Assembly: GCF_001375535.1 (NCBI RefSeq)
Contig: NZ_LN831197.1
Coordinates: 376,093 to 440,092, forward strand
Source of the DNA: Bacillus niameyensis
GTDB lineage: Bacteria > Bacillota > Bacilli > Bacillales > Bacillaceae_C
Length of the DNA stretch: 64,000 bases
Reading direction: 5' to 3'
Within the stretch, counting starts at the first letter, position 1; every line of letters starts with the position of its first letter. The translations under genes were made by a program, and so were the position numbers. This document shows, piece after piece, positions 44,409-53,955 of this stretch. The notes below the pieces were generated by a model. That model was not told the DNA's origin. It saw only the letters and a list, made by a program, of their open reading frames with translations, and did no database searches.

Positions 44409-46697
44409 ATGTTAAGAGGAAGATGGGTTTTTCTTGCACTCGCAGCACTCTCAGGTGTTTTGTTTGTTCTTGAGTTCCATTATCTTTCGCTGTTATTTTC
44501 TACAATCATTTTTTTTAGAATCTTGTTAGAAAAACAATCGAAGCTGATGATTATTTTTTGTTTTATGTTTGTTTCTTTTGTCCTTTCAGCATTTGTAAGC
44601 GAACGGAATCATCACACAATTTATGATGAAGGTAAGGTTCAATTATCGATCACTTTCGATGATGTCCCCCAAATTGACGGTAACCAATTAAGAGCCGTTG
44701 TTTCCTCAAAACAAGAAAAGTTTCTCCTCACTCATAAAATTCTAAGTGAAGCAAAAAAATATCAATTTGAAACTAGAATACGTTCAGGCACTGCATGTAC
44801 GCTGAGCGGAGAATTAGTTCAGCCATCTCGAAGCAGAAATGAGAATGCTTTTGATTATGCAATGTATCTTAATAAGCAAAATATTCATTGGATGTTAAAA
44901 GTGAGTGAATTTACTGTAGAGGATTGCAAACAAACAACCTCATTTCTATCTGTATTAAGGAATGGGCGCAATAATGGGATAAAATCCGTTGAGGAAAATT
45001 TCCCGAGTAAACTTATTCCGTATGCAAATGCACTTATTTTTGGTGATCGTTCAGCCTTTTCAGATGATACCTTCGAGAGTTATCAAAGATTAGGTGTAGT
45101 TCATTTACTTGCCATATCGGGATTACATGTTGGGCTAATTTCTGGTTTTTTTTATTTTCTCTTTATTCGTATTGGTTTTACTAAAGAAACAGTCTACTGG
45201 ATTTTAGTTTTTTTCCTCCCACTTTATGCAGTCATAAGTGGAGGTAATCCCCCTGTTATTCGAGCGATTATTATGACCCTCCTCTTATTATCTTCGCAGA
45301 GATGGCGTTTTCCTTTAACTACTCTTGATACACTCTCTTTAAGTTTTATCGTATTTTTATTATTTGATCCCTACGTTGTATATAATGTTGGCTTTCAATT
45401 ATCTTTTACTGTTACGTTTGCATTAATCATAACTTCCAAAAAGACTTTGAAAGGTTCAGTGTTCATTAAACTGTTGAATGTATCCTTAACCTCCATGTTT
45501 GCTTCCTTGCCAATTCTTACTTACCACTTTTATGAATTTTCCATACTAAGCATCTTAGCTAATATCATATTTGTCCCTTTTTACACCATTATTGTTTTGC
45601 CGGCGATGTTATTTTTATGGTCTATTCAAACTATCCCCTATCTATTTTCTCTGTTTGCAGAACCAATTACAGAAATTATAGCTTTTTCAGAATGGGCTGC
45701 TACTTTTGTTTCTTCGTGGAAGTATGCAGTGATCGTAACGGGAAAACCTAATATGCTTAGTCTGTTTCTTATGATATTAGGGGTTTTAGCTTATTTTTTA
45801 ATTACCGAGCATAAAAAGAAACAGATTGTTGCTTTCTTACCGTTGACAATGATCTTGGTCGGTCATTTATTATTCGTTCAATACTCGCCCACTGGAGAGG
45901 TTGTTTTTATTGATGTTGGTCAAGGTGATTCCATTTTAATCAAATTACCTTATAATCGAGGAACTTATTTAATCGATACTGGGGGAACGGTCAATTTTAC
46001 TGAAGAAGAATGGCAACGAAGAAAAAAGCCGTATAAAGTAGGCAAAGCTATTTTATTGCCTCTTTTAAAAAGTAAAGGGATTCATAAACTAGACAAACTC
46101 ATCTTGACTCATGCTGATATAGATCATATTGGAGCTGGAGAGGATTTGATCGAAAATATCTCGATCGAAGAAATTTACATTTCACCAAATTCATGGGTAA
46201 AACCAGTTATGAAAGACATCGTTATTTCAGCGAGGAAAAAGGGGATTCATATAAAAGAAGGCAGAGCTGGAATTTCGTGGAATAACTTGTCGGGTGATTT
46301 TTATTTCATTTATCCCTTTGATGAAAATTATGAAGGTAATAATGATTCACTTGTTTTATTAGCAAATTTCGGCGGCTTAAATTGGCTTTTTATGGGGGAC
46401 ATTGAAAAAGAAGGGGAGTGGGAATTAATTAGATCATATAAGCAACTGAAAGCAGATGTATTAAAAATCGGACATCATGGGAGTCGAACTTCAACTACAG
46501 AGGATTTTCTCAAGAAGGTTAATCCACAATATGCGATTATTTCAGCTGGGGAAAATAATCGATTTGGGCATCCTCATGAAGAGGTAGTCGAGCTCCTTGA
46601 AGACTATAATGTGCATATCTTTCGAACAGATCAACAAGGGGCAGTTCATTATGTTTTTTCAAATCGGATAGGAACCTTTAAGACTGTTTTGCAATAA
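44409..46697 (+). CDS. comEC: Competence DNA-translocation channel ComEC
   Basis: Inner-membrane channel for single-strand DNA entry. 762 residues: N-terminal spans, an extracellular OB-like loop (about 75-190), the Competence domain (about 205-470; GVVHLLAISGLHVGL) with many spans, and a C-terminal metallo-beta-lactamase-like domain. That domain has VFIDVGQGDSILI, the HADIDH metal motif (about 566-571), GDIEKEGE and HHGSRTST, so a nuclease activity on the non-transported strand is plausible. Full length and intact, so late competence genes look functional here. Confidence 0.96.
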   Translation: MLRGRWVFLALAALSGVLFVLEFHYLSLLFSTIIFFRILLEKQSKLMIIFCFMFVSFVLSAFVSERNHHTIYDEGKVQLSITFDDVPQIDGNQLRAVVSSKQEKFLLTHKILSEAKKYQFETRIRSGTACTLSGELVQPSRSRNENAFDYAMYLNKQNIHWMLKVSEFTVEDCKQTTSFLSVLRNGRNNGIKSVEENFPSKLIPYANALIFGDRSAFSDDTFESYQRLGVVHLLAISGLHVGLISGFFYFLFIRIGFTKETVYWILVFFLPLYAVISGGNPPVIRAIIMTLLLLSSQRWRFPLTTLDTLSLSFIVFLLFDPYVVYNVGFQLSFTVTFALIITSKKTLKGSVFIKLLNVSLTSMFASLPILTYHFYEFSILSILANIIFVPFYTIIVLPAMLFLWSIQTIPYLFSLFAEPITEIIAFSEWAATFVSSWKYAVIVTGKPNMLSLFLMILGVLAYFLITEHKKKQIVAFLPLTMILVGHLLFVQYSPTGEVVFIDVGQGDSILIKLPYNRGTYLIDTGGTVNFTEEEWQRRKKPYKVGKAILLPLLKSKGIHKLDKLILTHADIDHIGAGEDLIENISIEEIYISPNSWVKPVMKDIVISARKKGIHIKEGRAGISWNNLSGDFYFIYPFDENYEGNNDSLVLLANFGGLNWLFMGDIEKEGEWELIRSYKQLKADVLKIGHHGSRTSTTEDFLKKVNPQYAIISAGENNRFGHPHEEVVELLEDYNVHIFRTDQQGAVHYVFSNRIGTFKTVLQ

Positions 46698-46763
46698 GAT
46701 GTAACAAATGATAAAACAACAATGTTTTTGGCGCTATCTATCCGTTCTTCCTCACCAATAAAA

Positions 46764-46790
46764 AAAGAAGTCTGTATAACAAACTTCTCT
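46764..46790 (-). terminator. Terminator of yqzM
   Basis: AGAAGT...ACTTCT hairpin at 46766-46788, with the A-run on the + strand forming a T-run for the minus-strand transcript. Confidence 0.6.
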
Positions 46791-46815
46791 CTTCACGAAT
46801 TTGACTTGTTGATAT

Positions 46816-46950
46816 TTATTTACCAATGATTTCAATAACCGTCCCAATCACAAAGATTGCTGTAAAGAATACAAATGAAACAACAAAGCCGATGCCGGAG
46901 TCGATAAGGTCGTTCCGCTTAGATTGGACATTTTTCTCAAATTCATTCAT
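46816..46950 (-). CDS. yqzM: Small membrane protein YqzM
   Basis: 44 residues, MNEFEKNVQSKRNDLIDSGI followed by one membrane span (about 21-41). Length and N-terminus match the B. subtilis YqzM small protein encoded at the same place between comEC and holA. The ATG follows GGAGGGAT. No enzymatic motif; function unsettled. Too short for most ORF callers, so easily overlooked. Confidence 0.9.
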   Translation of the reverse strand: MNEFEKNVQSKRNDLIDSGIGFVVSFVFFTAIFVIGTVIEIIGK

Positions 46951-47025
46951 TCGAACTATCCCTCCTATTTACCACTATAGTATAGACGAATACTGAAAAT
47001 AAATCCACATTTTCCTTTACCACTG

Positions 47026-47222
47026 TTGTCAAGAGTTGACACCTATACTTTTTACGATGAAGGCTACAATAAAGATACAAGAAGGAGTTCACCACATCTT
47101 CTTATTGACTTCTCGAGAAGTATACAACGGCGCCCTTTAAATCCGTTTCAGATTAAGTATCCTAGGCCTTTCTCTGAAACGTTCACTATAGATTGGGGAC
47201 AAATGATGGGATTTGTCCCCTA
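47026..47222. other. Palindrome-rich intergenic segment before holA
   Basis: Between yqzM and holA lie four inverted repeats. TGTCAA-gag-TTGACA is centred near 47034. A perfect 14-bp palindrome ACTTCTCGAGAAGT is near 47108-47121. CGTTTCAGA with TCTGAAACG is near 47147-47182. GGGGACAAAT with ATTTGTCCCC is at 47195-47204 and 47211-47220. A 65-codon open frame crosses all of them and is not supported as a gene. A TTGACA and a TACAAT are present but 23 bp apart, so no promoter is called. Confidence 0.5.
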
Positions 47223-47293
47223 ATTCTACTTGTCAAATGCTCTCTACTTTCATACGATAGTATAAGGATCACGTATGAGAGAAGGTCAACGGT

Positions 47294-48319
47294 ATGGAAA
47301 TTTGGAATAAAATAGAAAAAAGGCATTTTGCACCACTCTACTTATTATATGGAACCGAGAGCTATATAATCAATGAGACGAAGCAAAAATTAGTGGCAAA
47401 TGTGTTAACAAATGAAGAAATGGATTTTAATTTATCAGTTTATGATTTAGAAGAAACATCGATCGAACAAGCTCTTGAAGATGCTGAAACATTTCCTTTT
47501 TTTGGTGAGAAAAAATTAGTGTTTTTACATAATCCGGTATTTTTAACCGCGGAAAAGTCGAAGGATAAAGTCGAACATAACTTAAAAAAATTAGAAGAAT
47601 ATATTCTCGAACCGGCACCCTATACGATCTTAGTATTTGCGGGGCCTTACGAAAAGTTAGATGAACGGAAGAAACTTACGAAACTACTTAAGAAAAATGC
47701 TGAAGTCATTGAGGCAAAAAAACTTAATGAAAAGGAGATAATTATTTGGGTTAAACAGCAAGTAAAAACGAGTGGGGTGGAAATAAGCGATCAAGCGTCA
47801 GAGCTTTTGCTTACCCTCGTTGGATCAGATTTAATGCGCTTGTACTCAGAAATTCAAAAATTGGCACTATATGGTAGGGGGGAAGCTCGGGTTATTGATG
47901 TTGAAATGGTTGAAAAGCTAGCATCTAGATCATTAGAACAAAATATTTTTGATTTAATTGAGAAAGTCGTTCAACGAAAAATGGAGGACGCTTTTAGAAT
48001 ATATTATGATTTACGTAAACAAAATGAGGAACCAATTAAAGTGCTAGCACTAATAGCTAGTCAATTTCGCTTGATTTATCAAGTTAAGGAGTTAATTAAG
48101 CGGGGGTACGGTCAGCAGCAAATAGCAAGTATGTTAAAAGTTCATCCGTATCGAGTTAAGCTTGCTTCTGGGCAGGCACGATCTTTTACGGAATTGGAGT
48201 TAGCCGAAATTATGGATTTACTAGCTAAAACAGACGAACAATTGAAAACCGGAGGATCAGGCAGAGAAGTGTCCCTGGAATTATTTTTACTGAAGCTAAG
48301 TACATTAAGTAGTAAGTAA
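47294..48319 (+). CDS. holA: DNA polymerase III delta subunit (HolA/YqeN)
   Basis: Clamp-loader subunit that opens the sliding clamp. 341 residues: a degenerate AAA+ domain starting APLYLLYGTESYIINETK with no functional Walker A, as expected for delta, a LEEYI...VFAGPYEKLDERKKL lid segment, and the C-terminal collar domain (LIEKVVQRKMEDAFRIYYDL, ASQFRLIYQVKEL). RBS AGAAGGT. Single gene ending in a terminator, convergent with rpsT. Confidence 0.94.
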   Translation: MEIWNKIEKRHFAPLYLLYGTESYIINETKQKLVANVLTNEEMDFNLSVYDLEETSIEQALEDAETFPFFGEKKLVFLHNPVFLTAEKSKDKVEHNLKKLEEYILEPAPYTILVFAGPYEKLDERKKLTKLLKKNAEVIEAKKLNEKEIIIWVKQQVKTSGVEISDQASELLLTLVGSDLMRLYSEIQKLALYGRGEARVIDVEMVEKLASRSLEQNIFDLIEKVVQRKMEDAFRIYYDLRKQNEEPIKVLALIASQFRLIYQVKELIKRGYGQQQIASMLKVHPYRVKLASGQARSFTELELAEIMDLLAKTDEQLKTGGSGREVSLELFLLKLSTLSSK

Positions 48320-48325
48320 ATAAAA

Positions 48326-48357
48326 AAACGTCCCGTTAACTGGGGCGTTTTTTTTAG
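48326..48357 (+). terminator. Terminator after holA
   Basis: AAACGTCCC (48326-48334) pairs with GGGGCGTTT (48342-48350, one G-T), then eight T. Confidence 0.9.
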
Positions 48358-48358
48358 T

Positions 48359-48428
48359 ATATCTAGTTCCAGCGCATAGCGTTGTCTCCGTTTTATCGAA
48401 CTAAAGGCAAGCAAATGCGCATGGCTTT
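48359..48428. repeat. Short family-A repeat fragment
   Basis: Carries the CTAGTTCCAGCGC head of repeat family A and a GC-richer tail, but lacks the ACAGGATGTTGGTCAG core. It sits between the convergent holA and rpsT genes. Confidence 0.5.
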
Positions 48429-48430
48429 TA

Positions 48431-48691
48431 TTAAGATGTTTGGCTCAATTTTTTAGAAAGGCGAGCTTTTTGACGGTTAGCTGTGTTTTTGTGGATTAGA
48501 CCTTTTGTTGCAGCTTTATCCAAATGCTTAACGGCATTTTTATAAAGTTCTTTTGTATCTTCCGCGTTAGCGTCAACAGCAACTTCGAATTTTTTAACTG
48601 CAGTACGCATAGCAGATTTTACTGCTGTGTTTTGTGCATTTTTTGATTCGTTAATATTAACACGTTTAATAGCTGATTTAATGTTTGGCAC
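48431..48691 (-). CDS. rpsT: 30S ribosomal protein S20
   Basis: 86 residues, basic helical protein binding 16S r[29 protein letters not shown] and [20 protein letters not shown] are the family's conserved helices, the last ending in KSQLSK-like LSKKL. The start is a GTG closely behind a full AGGAGGTGA ribosome site, preferred over any ATG. Transcribed alone, against holA and divergent from gpr, as in B. subtilis. Confidence 0.97.
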   Translation of the reverse strand: MPNIKSAIKRVNINESKNAQNTAVKSAMRTAVKKFEVAVDANAEDTKELYKNAVKHLDKAATKGLIHKNTANRQKARLSKKLSQTS

Positions 48692-48869
48692 TTACTTTCA
48701 CCTCCTGAATAGCATCGAGATCTATATTACTCGACTATCACCATTTAACTATATAAGAACAAAGGATATTTTATCAAACGAAATGAAGGATTGCAATACT
48801 TCTGAATGAAAAATGAATGGAAAGGAAAAGATGAAAGAAAGAAAGAAAGAATAGATGGGAGGGTTTTCC

Positions 48870-49997
48870 TTGGCTGGAAATGAACTGGATTTACAAAAAT
48901 ATTCGATCAGAACTGACCTTGCTAAAGAGGCGTTTGAGATGGCATTAGGTCAAGCTGATGTAGAAAAAAAAGAAAAGACAAAAAAGAGGGAAATTGAAGG
49001 GGTTATTGTTAAGGATAAGACCGAAGACGGTGTGAAAATTTCATTAGTAACGATTACTCCCGAGGGTGAAGAAAAGCTAGGGAGAAAGCAGGGTCATTAT
49101 CTAACATTAGAAATGCAAGGAATTCGATCCCAAGATAGTGATATTCAACAAAGAGTGCAAAAAGTGTTCACAAAGGAATTTAGTGCGTTTTTATCAATGT
49201 TAAATCTGCCAAAAAACGCAAGTTGTCTTGTTGTAGGATTGGGGAATTGGAATGTTACACCTGATTCACTTGGTCCGGCTGTTTGTGAGAATTTAATCAT
49301 TACAAGGCATTTATTTCAACTTGAATCTCATCAAGTTGAAGAAGGATATAGGCCAGTTAGTTCGATTACACCAGGAGTAATGGGACTAACGGGAATAGAA
49401 ACAAGCGATATTATTTTTGGTGTTGTTGAAAAATCACAACCTGACTTCGTTATTGCTATTGATGCACTTGCGTCCCGTTCAATCGAAAGAGTAAATGCTA
49501 CGATTCAAATATCAGATACAGGAATTCATCCGGGATCTGGCGTGGGCAATAAGCGTAAAGAATTAAGTAAAGAAACTCTTGGTGTACCTGTTATTTCTAT
49601 TGGAGTTCCAACAGTCGTTGATGCTGTGACGATTACGAGTGATGCTATCGACTTTATCTTAAAACATTTTGGTAAGGAATTAAGGGATTCTAGCAAAGCT
49701 TCTAGATCACTTACACCAGCAGGAATGACATTTGGAGAAAAACGTAAATTAACTGATGAAGATATGCCTAGTGAAAGTGAGAGAAAAACCTTTTTAGGGA
49801 TGCTTGGAGTATTAGAGGAAGATGAAAAGAGACATCTCATTCACGAAGTATTATCACCACTTGGACATAATTTAATGGTTACACCAAAAGAAGTTGATGT
49901 TTTTATTGAAGATATGGCGAATCTTTTGTCAACAGGTTTGAATGCTGCCTTACACTCAGCTGTAGACCAAGGGAATACAGGGTTTAAAACAAGGTAA
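48870..49997 (+). CDS. gpr: Germination protease GPR
   Basis: Aspartate-type protease that degrades small acid-soluble proteins when spores germinate. 375 residues. The N-terminal propeptide ends near [12 protein letters not shown], where the zymogen matures. Conserved blocks [41 protein letters not shown] and [18 protein letters not shown] are all present. TTG start 6 bp after GGGAGGG; an ATG five codons earlier overlaps the ribosome site. Strong evidence for a sporulating organism. In B. subtilis spoIIP comes next; here yqxA does. Confidence 0.96.
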   Translation: MAGNELDLQKYSIRTDLAKEAFEMALGQADVEKKEKTKKREIEGVIVKDKTEDGVKISLVTITPEGEEKLGRKQGHYLTLEMQGIRSQDSDIQQRVQKVFTKEFSAFLSMLNLPKNASCLVVGLGNWNVTPDSLGPAVCENLIITRHLFQLESHQVEEGYRPVSSITPGVMGLTGIETSDIIFGVVEKSQPDFVIAIDALASRSIERVNATIQISDTGIHPGSGVGNKRKELSKETLGVPVISIGVPTVVDAVTITSDAIDFILKHFGKELRDSSKASRSLTPAGMTFGEKRKLTDEDMPSESERKTFLGMLGVLEEDEKRHLIHEVLSPLGHNLMVTPKEVDVFIEDMANLLSTGLNAALHSAVDQGNTGFKTR

Positions 49998-50084
49998 GGG
50001 TACTCTTTTTTCCTTAACCAGTTCTAGCATTTGTCCTATCGACATAGCCTTTAATAGAGTAAATGATAGAAAGGTGTTGGAAAG

Positions 50085-50423
50085 ATGAAAAAATTTATAT
50101 TAAAAACCTTTTTACTTATCCTTACCTTATTTGTAGGTATATTAATTGGAATGAATAAAGCAAATCAAGGCATGATGGATATGAAGGGATATAATGATCA
50201 GTCTTTCCAAACACCTGTCACTGTACAAAAAACACCGGAAGGCGAAGTTCAAGCTGCCGTTTTAGGTAATGATTTACCACCGTTTAGTTTGGACGATAAA
50301 AAGGAAAAAATAGAAAAAGCAAAAGCCTTTAACTTTTTTTCGGAAGCAGGAAAGTTGTTAGCGGAGATCGTCACAACCATTTTTCAAACAATTATAGATT
50401 TTATTGCAAGCTTAATTCCATAA
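50085..50423 (+). CDS. yqxA: DUF3679 protein YqxA
   Basis: 112 residues with an N-terminal membrane span or uncleaved signal (about 4-23, KTFLLILTLFVGILIGM) and an amphipathic C-terminal helix (EIVTTIFQTIIDFIASLIP). In B. subtilis YqxA follows spoIIP in the gpr-spoIIP-yqxA order and is used in sporulation; here it follows gpr directly, 87 bp downstream. RBS AAAGGTG. A weak hairpin follows. Confidence 0.85.
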   Translation: MKKFILKTFLLILTLFVGILIGMNKANQGMMDMKGYNDQSFQTPVTVQKTPEGEVQAAVLGNDLPPFSLDDKKEKIEKAKAFNFFSEAGKLLAEIVTTIFQTIIDFIASLIP

Positions 50424-50434
50424 TCAAGTAACCT

Positions 50435-50462
50435 AGGTGCTCTGTGCAGAGTGCCTTTTCTT
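50435..50462 (+). terminator. Weak terminator after yqxA
   Basis: GTGCTCT and AGAGTGC form a short stem with G-T pairs and a 4-nt loop, followed by CTTTTCTT. Confidence 0.5.
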
Positions 50463-50475
50463 ATCACTTAAAAAG

Positions 50476-50724
50476 TCGTACGTCACTAAACGCCGCTTTC
50501 CGCTTTTCATTGTCTAGCTCCAAGCGGCAGTGACTAGCGAACTTTCCACTTCTTCCTACGATAAGTCAACATCGATTCGCCTTATCAGGCTCATCGTGTT
50601 TCCTATATCTCGGGCCGACAGGATGTTGGTCAGAACGGCGTTGCGCCAGGACGGCGCGTCTTTAGCTGTTCATCCTTATTATAATAAAAGTTCGTACGTC
50701 ACTAAACGCCGCTTTCCGCTTTTC
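50476..50724. repeat. Family-A repeat (copy 2) flanked by an exact 33-bp direct repeat
   Basis: The core (50511-50690) has the CTAGCTCCAAGCGG head, TTCCTACGATAAGTCAACAT and the 23-bp segment shared with copy 1 (50618-50640). A 33-bp sequence starting TCGTACGTCACTAAACGCCG occurs identically at 50476-50508 and 50692-50724, so the whole block is a 216-bp unit repeated once with a partial second copy. It fills the yqxA-lepA gap. No gene in it; an open frame across it has no support. Confidence 0.8.
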
Positions 50725-50801
50725 TATTTCCCTTTTGGTACCACTGCTGTTATAATTTACCCTAGCAACATGCGCCGATTAACAGGAGTTGAGAAAAAGA
50801 A

Positions 50802-52631
50802 ATGAATCGTCAAGAAAGAATAAATAGGCAAGAGAAGATCCGTAATTTCTCTATTATTGCTCACATCGATCACGGAAAATCTACACTTGCGGATAGAATT
50901 TTAGAAAAAACTAAAGCTCTTACTGCTAGAGAAATGAAATCGCAATTGCTAGATTCGATGGATTTAGAGAGAGAACGCGGAATAACGATTAAATTAAATG
51001 CTGTTCAGTTGAAATACCATGCTAAAAATGGTGAGGATTATATTTTTCATCTTATTGATACACCAGGGCACGTCGATTTCACATACGAAGTATCTAGAAG
51101 CCTTGCAGCTTGTGAAGGAGCAATTTTAGTAGTTGATGCTGCGCAGGGAATTGAAGCTCAAACGCTAGCTAATGTCTACTTAGCTTTAGATAATGACTTG
51201 GAAATACTGCCTGTGATTAACAAAATTGATCTGCCGGCCGCTGACCCAGAACGGGTTAGACAAGAAGTTGAAGATGTGATTGGGCTTGATGCATCTGAAG
51301 CCGTACTGGCATCTGCTAAAGCCGGAATTGGCATCGAGGATATACTTGAGCAAATTGTCGAGAAGGTGCCAGCTCCAAAAGGTGATCCGGATGCACCTTT
51401 AAAAGCGCTGATTTTCGATTCAATTTATGATGCTTATCGAGGAGTAATCGCTTCTATTCGTATTGTTGATGGAACAGTCAAAGCCGGAGATAAAATTAAA
51501 ATGATGGCGACAGGTAAAGAGTTTGAAGTGGTTGAAGTAGGAGTTCATGCTCCTAAGCCAGTCTTAGTTGATGAACTAACTGTTGGGGATGTTGGATTTT
51601 TGACCGCCTCCATAAAAAATGTTGGAGATACACGTGTAGGGGATACCATTACAAATGCGGAATTTCCTGCTAAAGAGCCGCTTCCAGGTTATAGAAAGCT
51701 AAATCCTATGGTGTTTTGTGGTCTTTACCCAATTGACTCCAATAAATTTAATGATCTACGCGAAGCCCTTGAAAAACTGGAATTAAATGACTCATCTCTT
51801 CAATATGAACCGGAAACATCCCAGGCCCTAGGCTTTGGTTTCCGTTGTGGATTTCTCGGATTACTTCATATGGAAATAATTCAAGAGCGAATAGAGAGAG
51901 AATTTAAAATTGATTTAATTACTACTGCGCCGAGTGTAGTCTACAAAGTTGAAATGACGGACGGTGCAGTTCTCAATGTCGATAACCCATCTAATATGCC
52001 AGACCCGCAAAAAATTGATCATGTTGAGGAACCGTATGTGAGGGCGTCAATGATGGTTCCCAATGACTATGTTGGTGCGGTAATGGAACTTTCCCAAGGT
52101 AAGAGAGGGAATTTCATTGATATGAAGTATTTAGATGACATTCGGGTCAATGTCATTTACGAAATCCCGCTCGCTGAAATTGTTTATGATTTTTTTGATC
52201 AATTAAAATCAAATACAAAGGGATATGCTTCTTTTGACTATGAGATGATTGGTTACAAGCCTTCTAAATTGGTGAAAATGGATATTTTGCTAAATGGAGA
52301 AAAGGTAGATGCTTTAAGTTTTATCGTCCACCGTGATTTCGCATACGAAAGAGGCAAATCCATTGTTGAAAAGTTGAAAGAACTTATTCCACGACAACAA
52401 TTTGAAGTTCCAGTCCAAGCGGCGATAGGTCAAAAAATAGTCGCGCGCTCAACTATCAAATCAATGGGGAAAAATGTTTTAGCTAAATGCTATGGTGGAG
52501 ATATCTCCAGAAAACGTAAACTATTGGAAAAACAAAAAGAAGGTAAAAAAAGAATGAAGCAAGTTGGATCGGTTGAGGTTCCTCAAGAAGCTTTTATGGC
52601 TGTCTTAAAAAGGGACGAATCAGGAAAATAA
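50802..52631 (+). CDS. lepA: Elongation factor 4 (LepA)
   Basis: Translational GTPase that acts on elongating or initiating ribosomes. 609 residues. GTPase motifs: G1 AHIDHGKST (about 20-28), switch [10 protein letters not shown] and NKID. Then an EF-Tu-like domain 2, two EF-G-like domains, and the LepA-specific C-terminal domain with [20 protein letters not shown] and [20 protein letters not shown]. Full length. RBS AGGAG lies 11-12 bp before the ATG, slightly long. It follows the repeat block. Confidence 0.98.
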   Translation: MNRQERINRQEKIRNFSIIAHIDHGKSTLADRILEKTKALTAREMKSQLLDSMDLERERGITIKLNAVQLKYHAKNGEDYIFHLIDTPGHVDFTYEVSRSLAACEGAILVVDAAQGIEAQTLANVYLALDNDLEILPVINKIDLPAADPERVRQEVEDVIGLDASEAVLASAKAGIGIEDILEQIVEKVPAPKGDPDAPLKALIFDSIYDAYRGVIASIRIVDGTVKAGDKIKMMATGKEFEVVEVGVHAPKPVLVDELTVGDVGFLTASIKNVGDTRVGDTITNAEFPAKEPLPGYRKLNPMVFCGLYPIDSNKFNDLREALEKLELNDSSLQYEPETSQALGFGFRCGFLGLLHMEIIQERIEREFKIDLITTAPSVVYKVEMTDGAVLNVDNPSNMPDPQKIDHVEEPYVRASMMVPNDYVGAVMELSQGKRGNFIDMKYLDDIRVNVIYEIPLAEIVYDFFDQLKSNTKGYASFDYEMIGYKPSKLVKMDILLNGEKVDALSFIVHRDFAYERGKSIVEKLKELIPRQQFEVPVQAAIGQKIVARSTIKSMGKNVLAKCYGGDISRKRKLLEKQKEGKKRMKQVGSVEVPQEAFMAVLKRDESGK

Positions 52632-52717
52632 ATGGATCGTAAAAGAAGGGGGAGGCCGAGGCCAGGTATGGACTTGCGCTAAGCTTCCTTTTTCTATGTA
52701 GATTAGAAGGTGTAATT

Positions 52718-53848
52718 ATGAAAGCAGCATATATCCACATTCCGTTCTGTGAACATATTTGTTATTATTGTGATTTTAATAAATTTTTTCTAAAGGGTCA
52801 GCCAGTTGATGAGTATATTACATCACTGATTACGGAGTTTGAAATAGTACATGATCAATTGTCTTTAGAAGAACTAGAGACGATATTTGTCGGTGGAGGG
52901 ACGCCCACAGCTTTGAACGAAAAACAGCTGGATGTTCTCTGTCGGGGAATAAGAGAACATTTGCCTTTCAATCAAGGAGAATTTACATTCGAAGCAAACC
53001 CAGGGGACCTAACGGAAGAAAAATTGAGTATCCTTGCTAACTATGGAGTGAATAGACTAAGTTTCGGTGTTCAATCTTTTAATAATGAACTTCTCGCTAA
53101 AATTGGCCGGTCACATCGTGTGCAAGATGTATATCGCTCCATAGAAACAGCACAGAAACTAGGCTTTAATAATATTAGTATTGATTTAATTTATGCCTTA
53201 CCTGGACAAACAATCGGTGATTTTCAAGATACGCTTAAAAAGGCACTTGCTATGGATCTACCACATTACTCGGGATACTCATTAATTGTAGAACCGAAGA
53301 CAGTTTTTTATAATTTAATGAGAAAAGGGAAATTAATACTGCCAGGACAAGATGCTGAGGCGAAAATGTATGAAGTATTAATGGAAACAATGGAGAATCA
53401 CGGCTTGGCACAATATGAAATTAGTAATTTTTCAAAATCAGGATATGAAAGTCGTCATAATCTTGTTTATTGGAATAACGAGGAATATTTCGGATTTGGT
53501 GCAGGTGCCCATGGATATGTTAATGGTACAAGATACTCGAATGCCGGTCCTTTAAAAAAATATATAGAGCCTTTATTGACTGGGGAAAGACCGATCTTTG
53601 AAACAAATGAATTAACTAAGAAGGAAAAAATGGAAGAAGAAATGTTTCTTGGCTTAAGAAAAACAAAAGGTGTATCCATTAATCAATTTCAAGAAAAGTT
53701 CTTAATAAGTCCGCTGACTCTTTTTGAAGAATCGATTGGGGAAATGAAGGATAGAGGCTTATTATGTATTGATGGTGAAAATATTCGATTAACAAAAGCT
53801 GGACGATTTCTTGGGAATGAAGTTTTTCAATCATTTTTACTTTCATAA
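52718..53848 (+). CDS. hemW: Radical SAM heme chaperone HemW
   Basis: 376 residues. The N-terminal 4Fe-4S radical-SAM cluster is C11-x3-C15-x2-C18 (HIPFCEHICYYCDF), followed by VGGGTPTAL and LSFGVQSF motifs. The extra cysteine of true HemN (CxxxCxxCxC) is missing: the residue after the third Cys is Asp-Phe. That places it with HemW heme-delivery proteins rather than coproporphyrinogen dehydrogenase. It lies between lepA and hrcA as in most Bacilli. Confidence 0.94.
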   Translation: MKAAYIHIPFCEHICYYCDFNKFFLKGQPVDEYITSLITEFEIVHDQLSLEELETIFVGGGTPTALNEKQLDVLCRGIREHLPFNQGEFTFEANPGDLTEEKLSILANYGVNRLSFGVQSFNNELLAKIGRSHRVQDVYRSIETAQKLGFNNISIDLIYALPGQTIGDFQDTLKKALAMDLPHYSGYSLIVEPKTVFYNLMRKGKLILPGQDAEAKMYEVLMETMENHGLAQYEISNFSKSGYESRHNLVYWNNEEYFGFGAGAHGYVNGTRYSNAGPLKKYIEPLLTGERPIFETNELTKKEKMEEEMFLGLRKTKGVSINQFQEKFLISPLTLFEESIGEMKDRGLLCIDGENIRLTKAGRFLGNEVFQSFLLS

Positions 53849-53873
53849 ACAACTTAAATTGAAGTGAAAAACG

Positions 53874-53940
53874 TTGACATCATCTAATCATTTTGATACT
53901 TTTATTAATAGATTTAGCACTCAGTTGAACGGAGTGCTAA
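53874..53940 (+). promoter_or_regulatory. Heat-shock promoter and CIRCE operator of the hrcA operon
   Basis: TTGACA (53874-53879), 17-bp spacer, TACTTT (53897-53902). CIRCE follows with perfect 9-bp arms TTAGCACTC (53914-53922) and GAGTGCTAA (53932-53940), 9-bp centre. It is the binding site of HrcA, encoded just downstream, and gives autoregulated heat induction. Confidence 0.95.
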
Positions 53941-53955
53941 CAGAGGTGATATGTG

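Noticed and set aside
47026..47223. 65-codon frame as a gene, and TTGACA/TACAAT as its promoter
   Set aside because: No ribosome site; the sequence is made of inverted repeats. The two promoter boxes are 23 bp apart, too far for sigma-A.
50530..50805. 91-codon frame before lepA
   Set aside because: It lies across the family-A repeat and has no ribosome site.
52625..52700. Purine-rich stretch and CTTCC-TTTTT after lepA as a terminator
   Set aside because: No stable stem could be paired by eye, so none is called.
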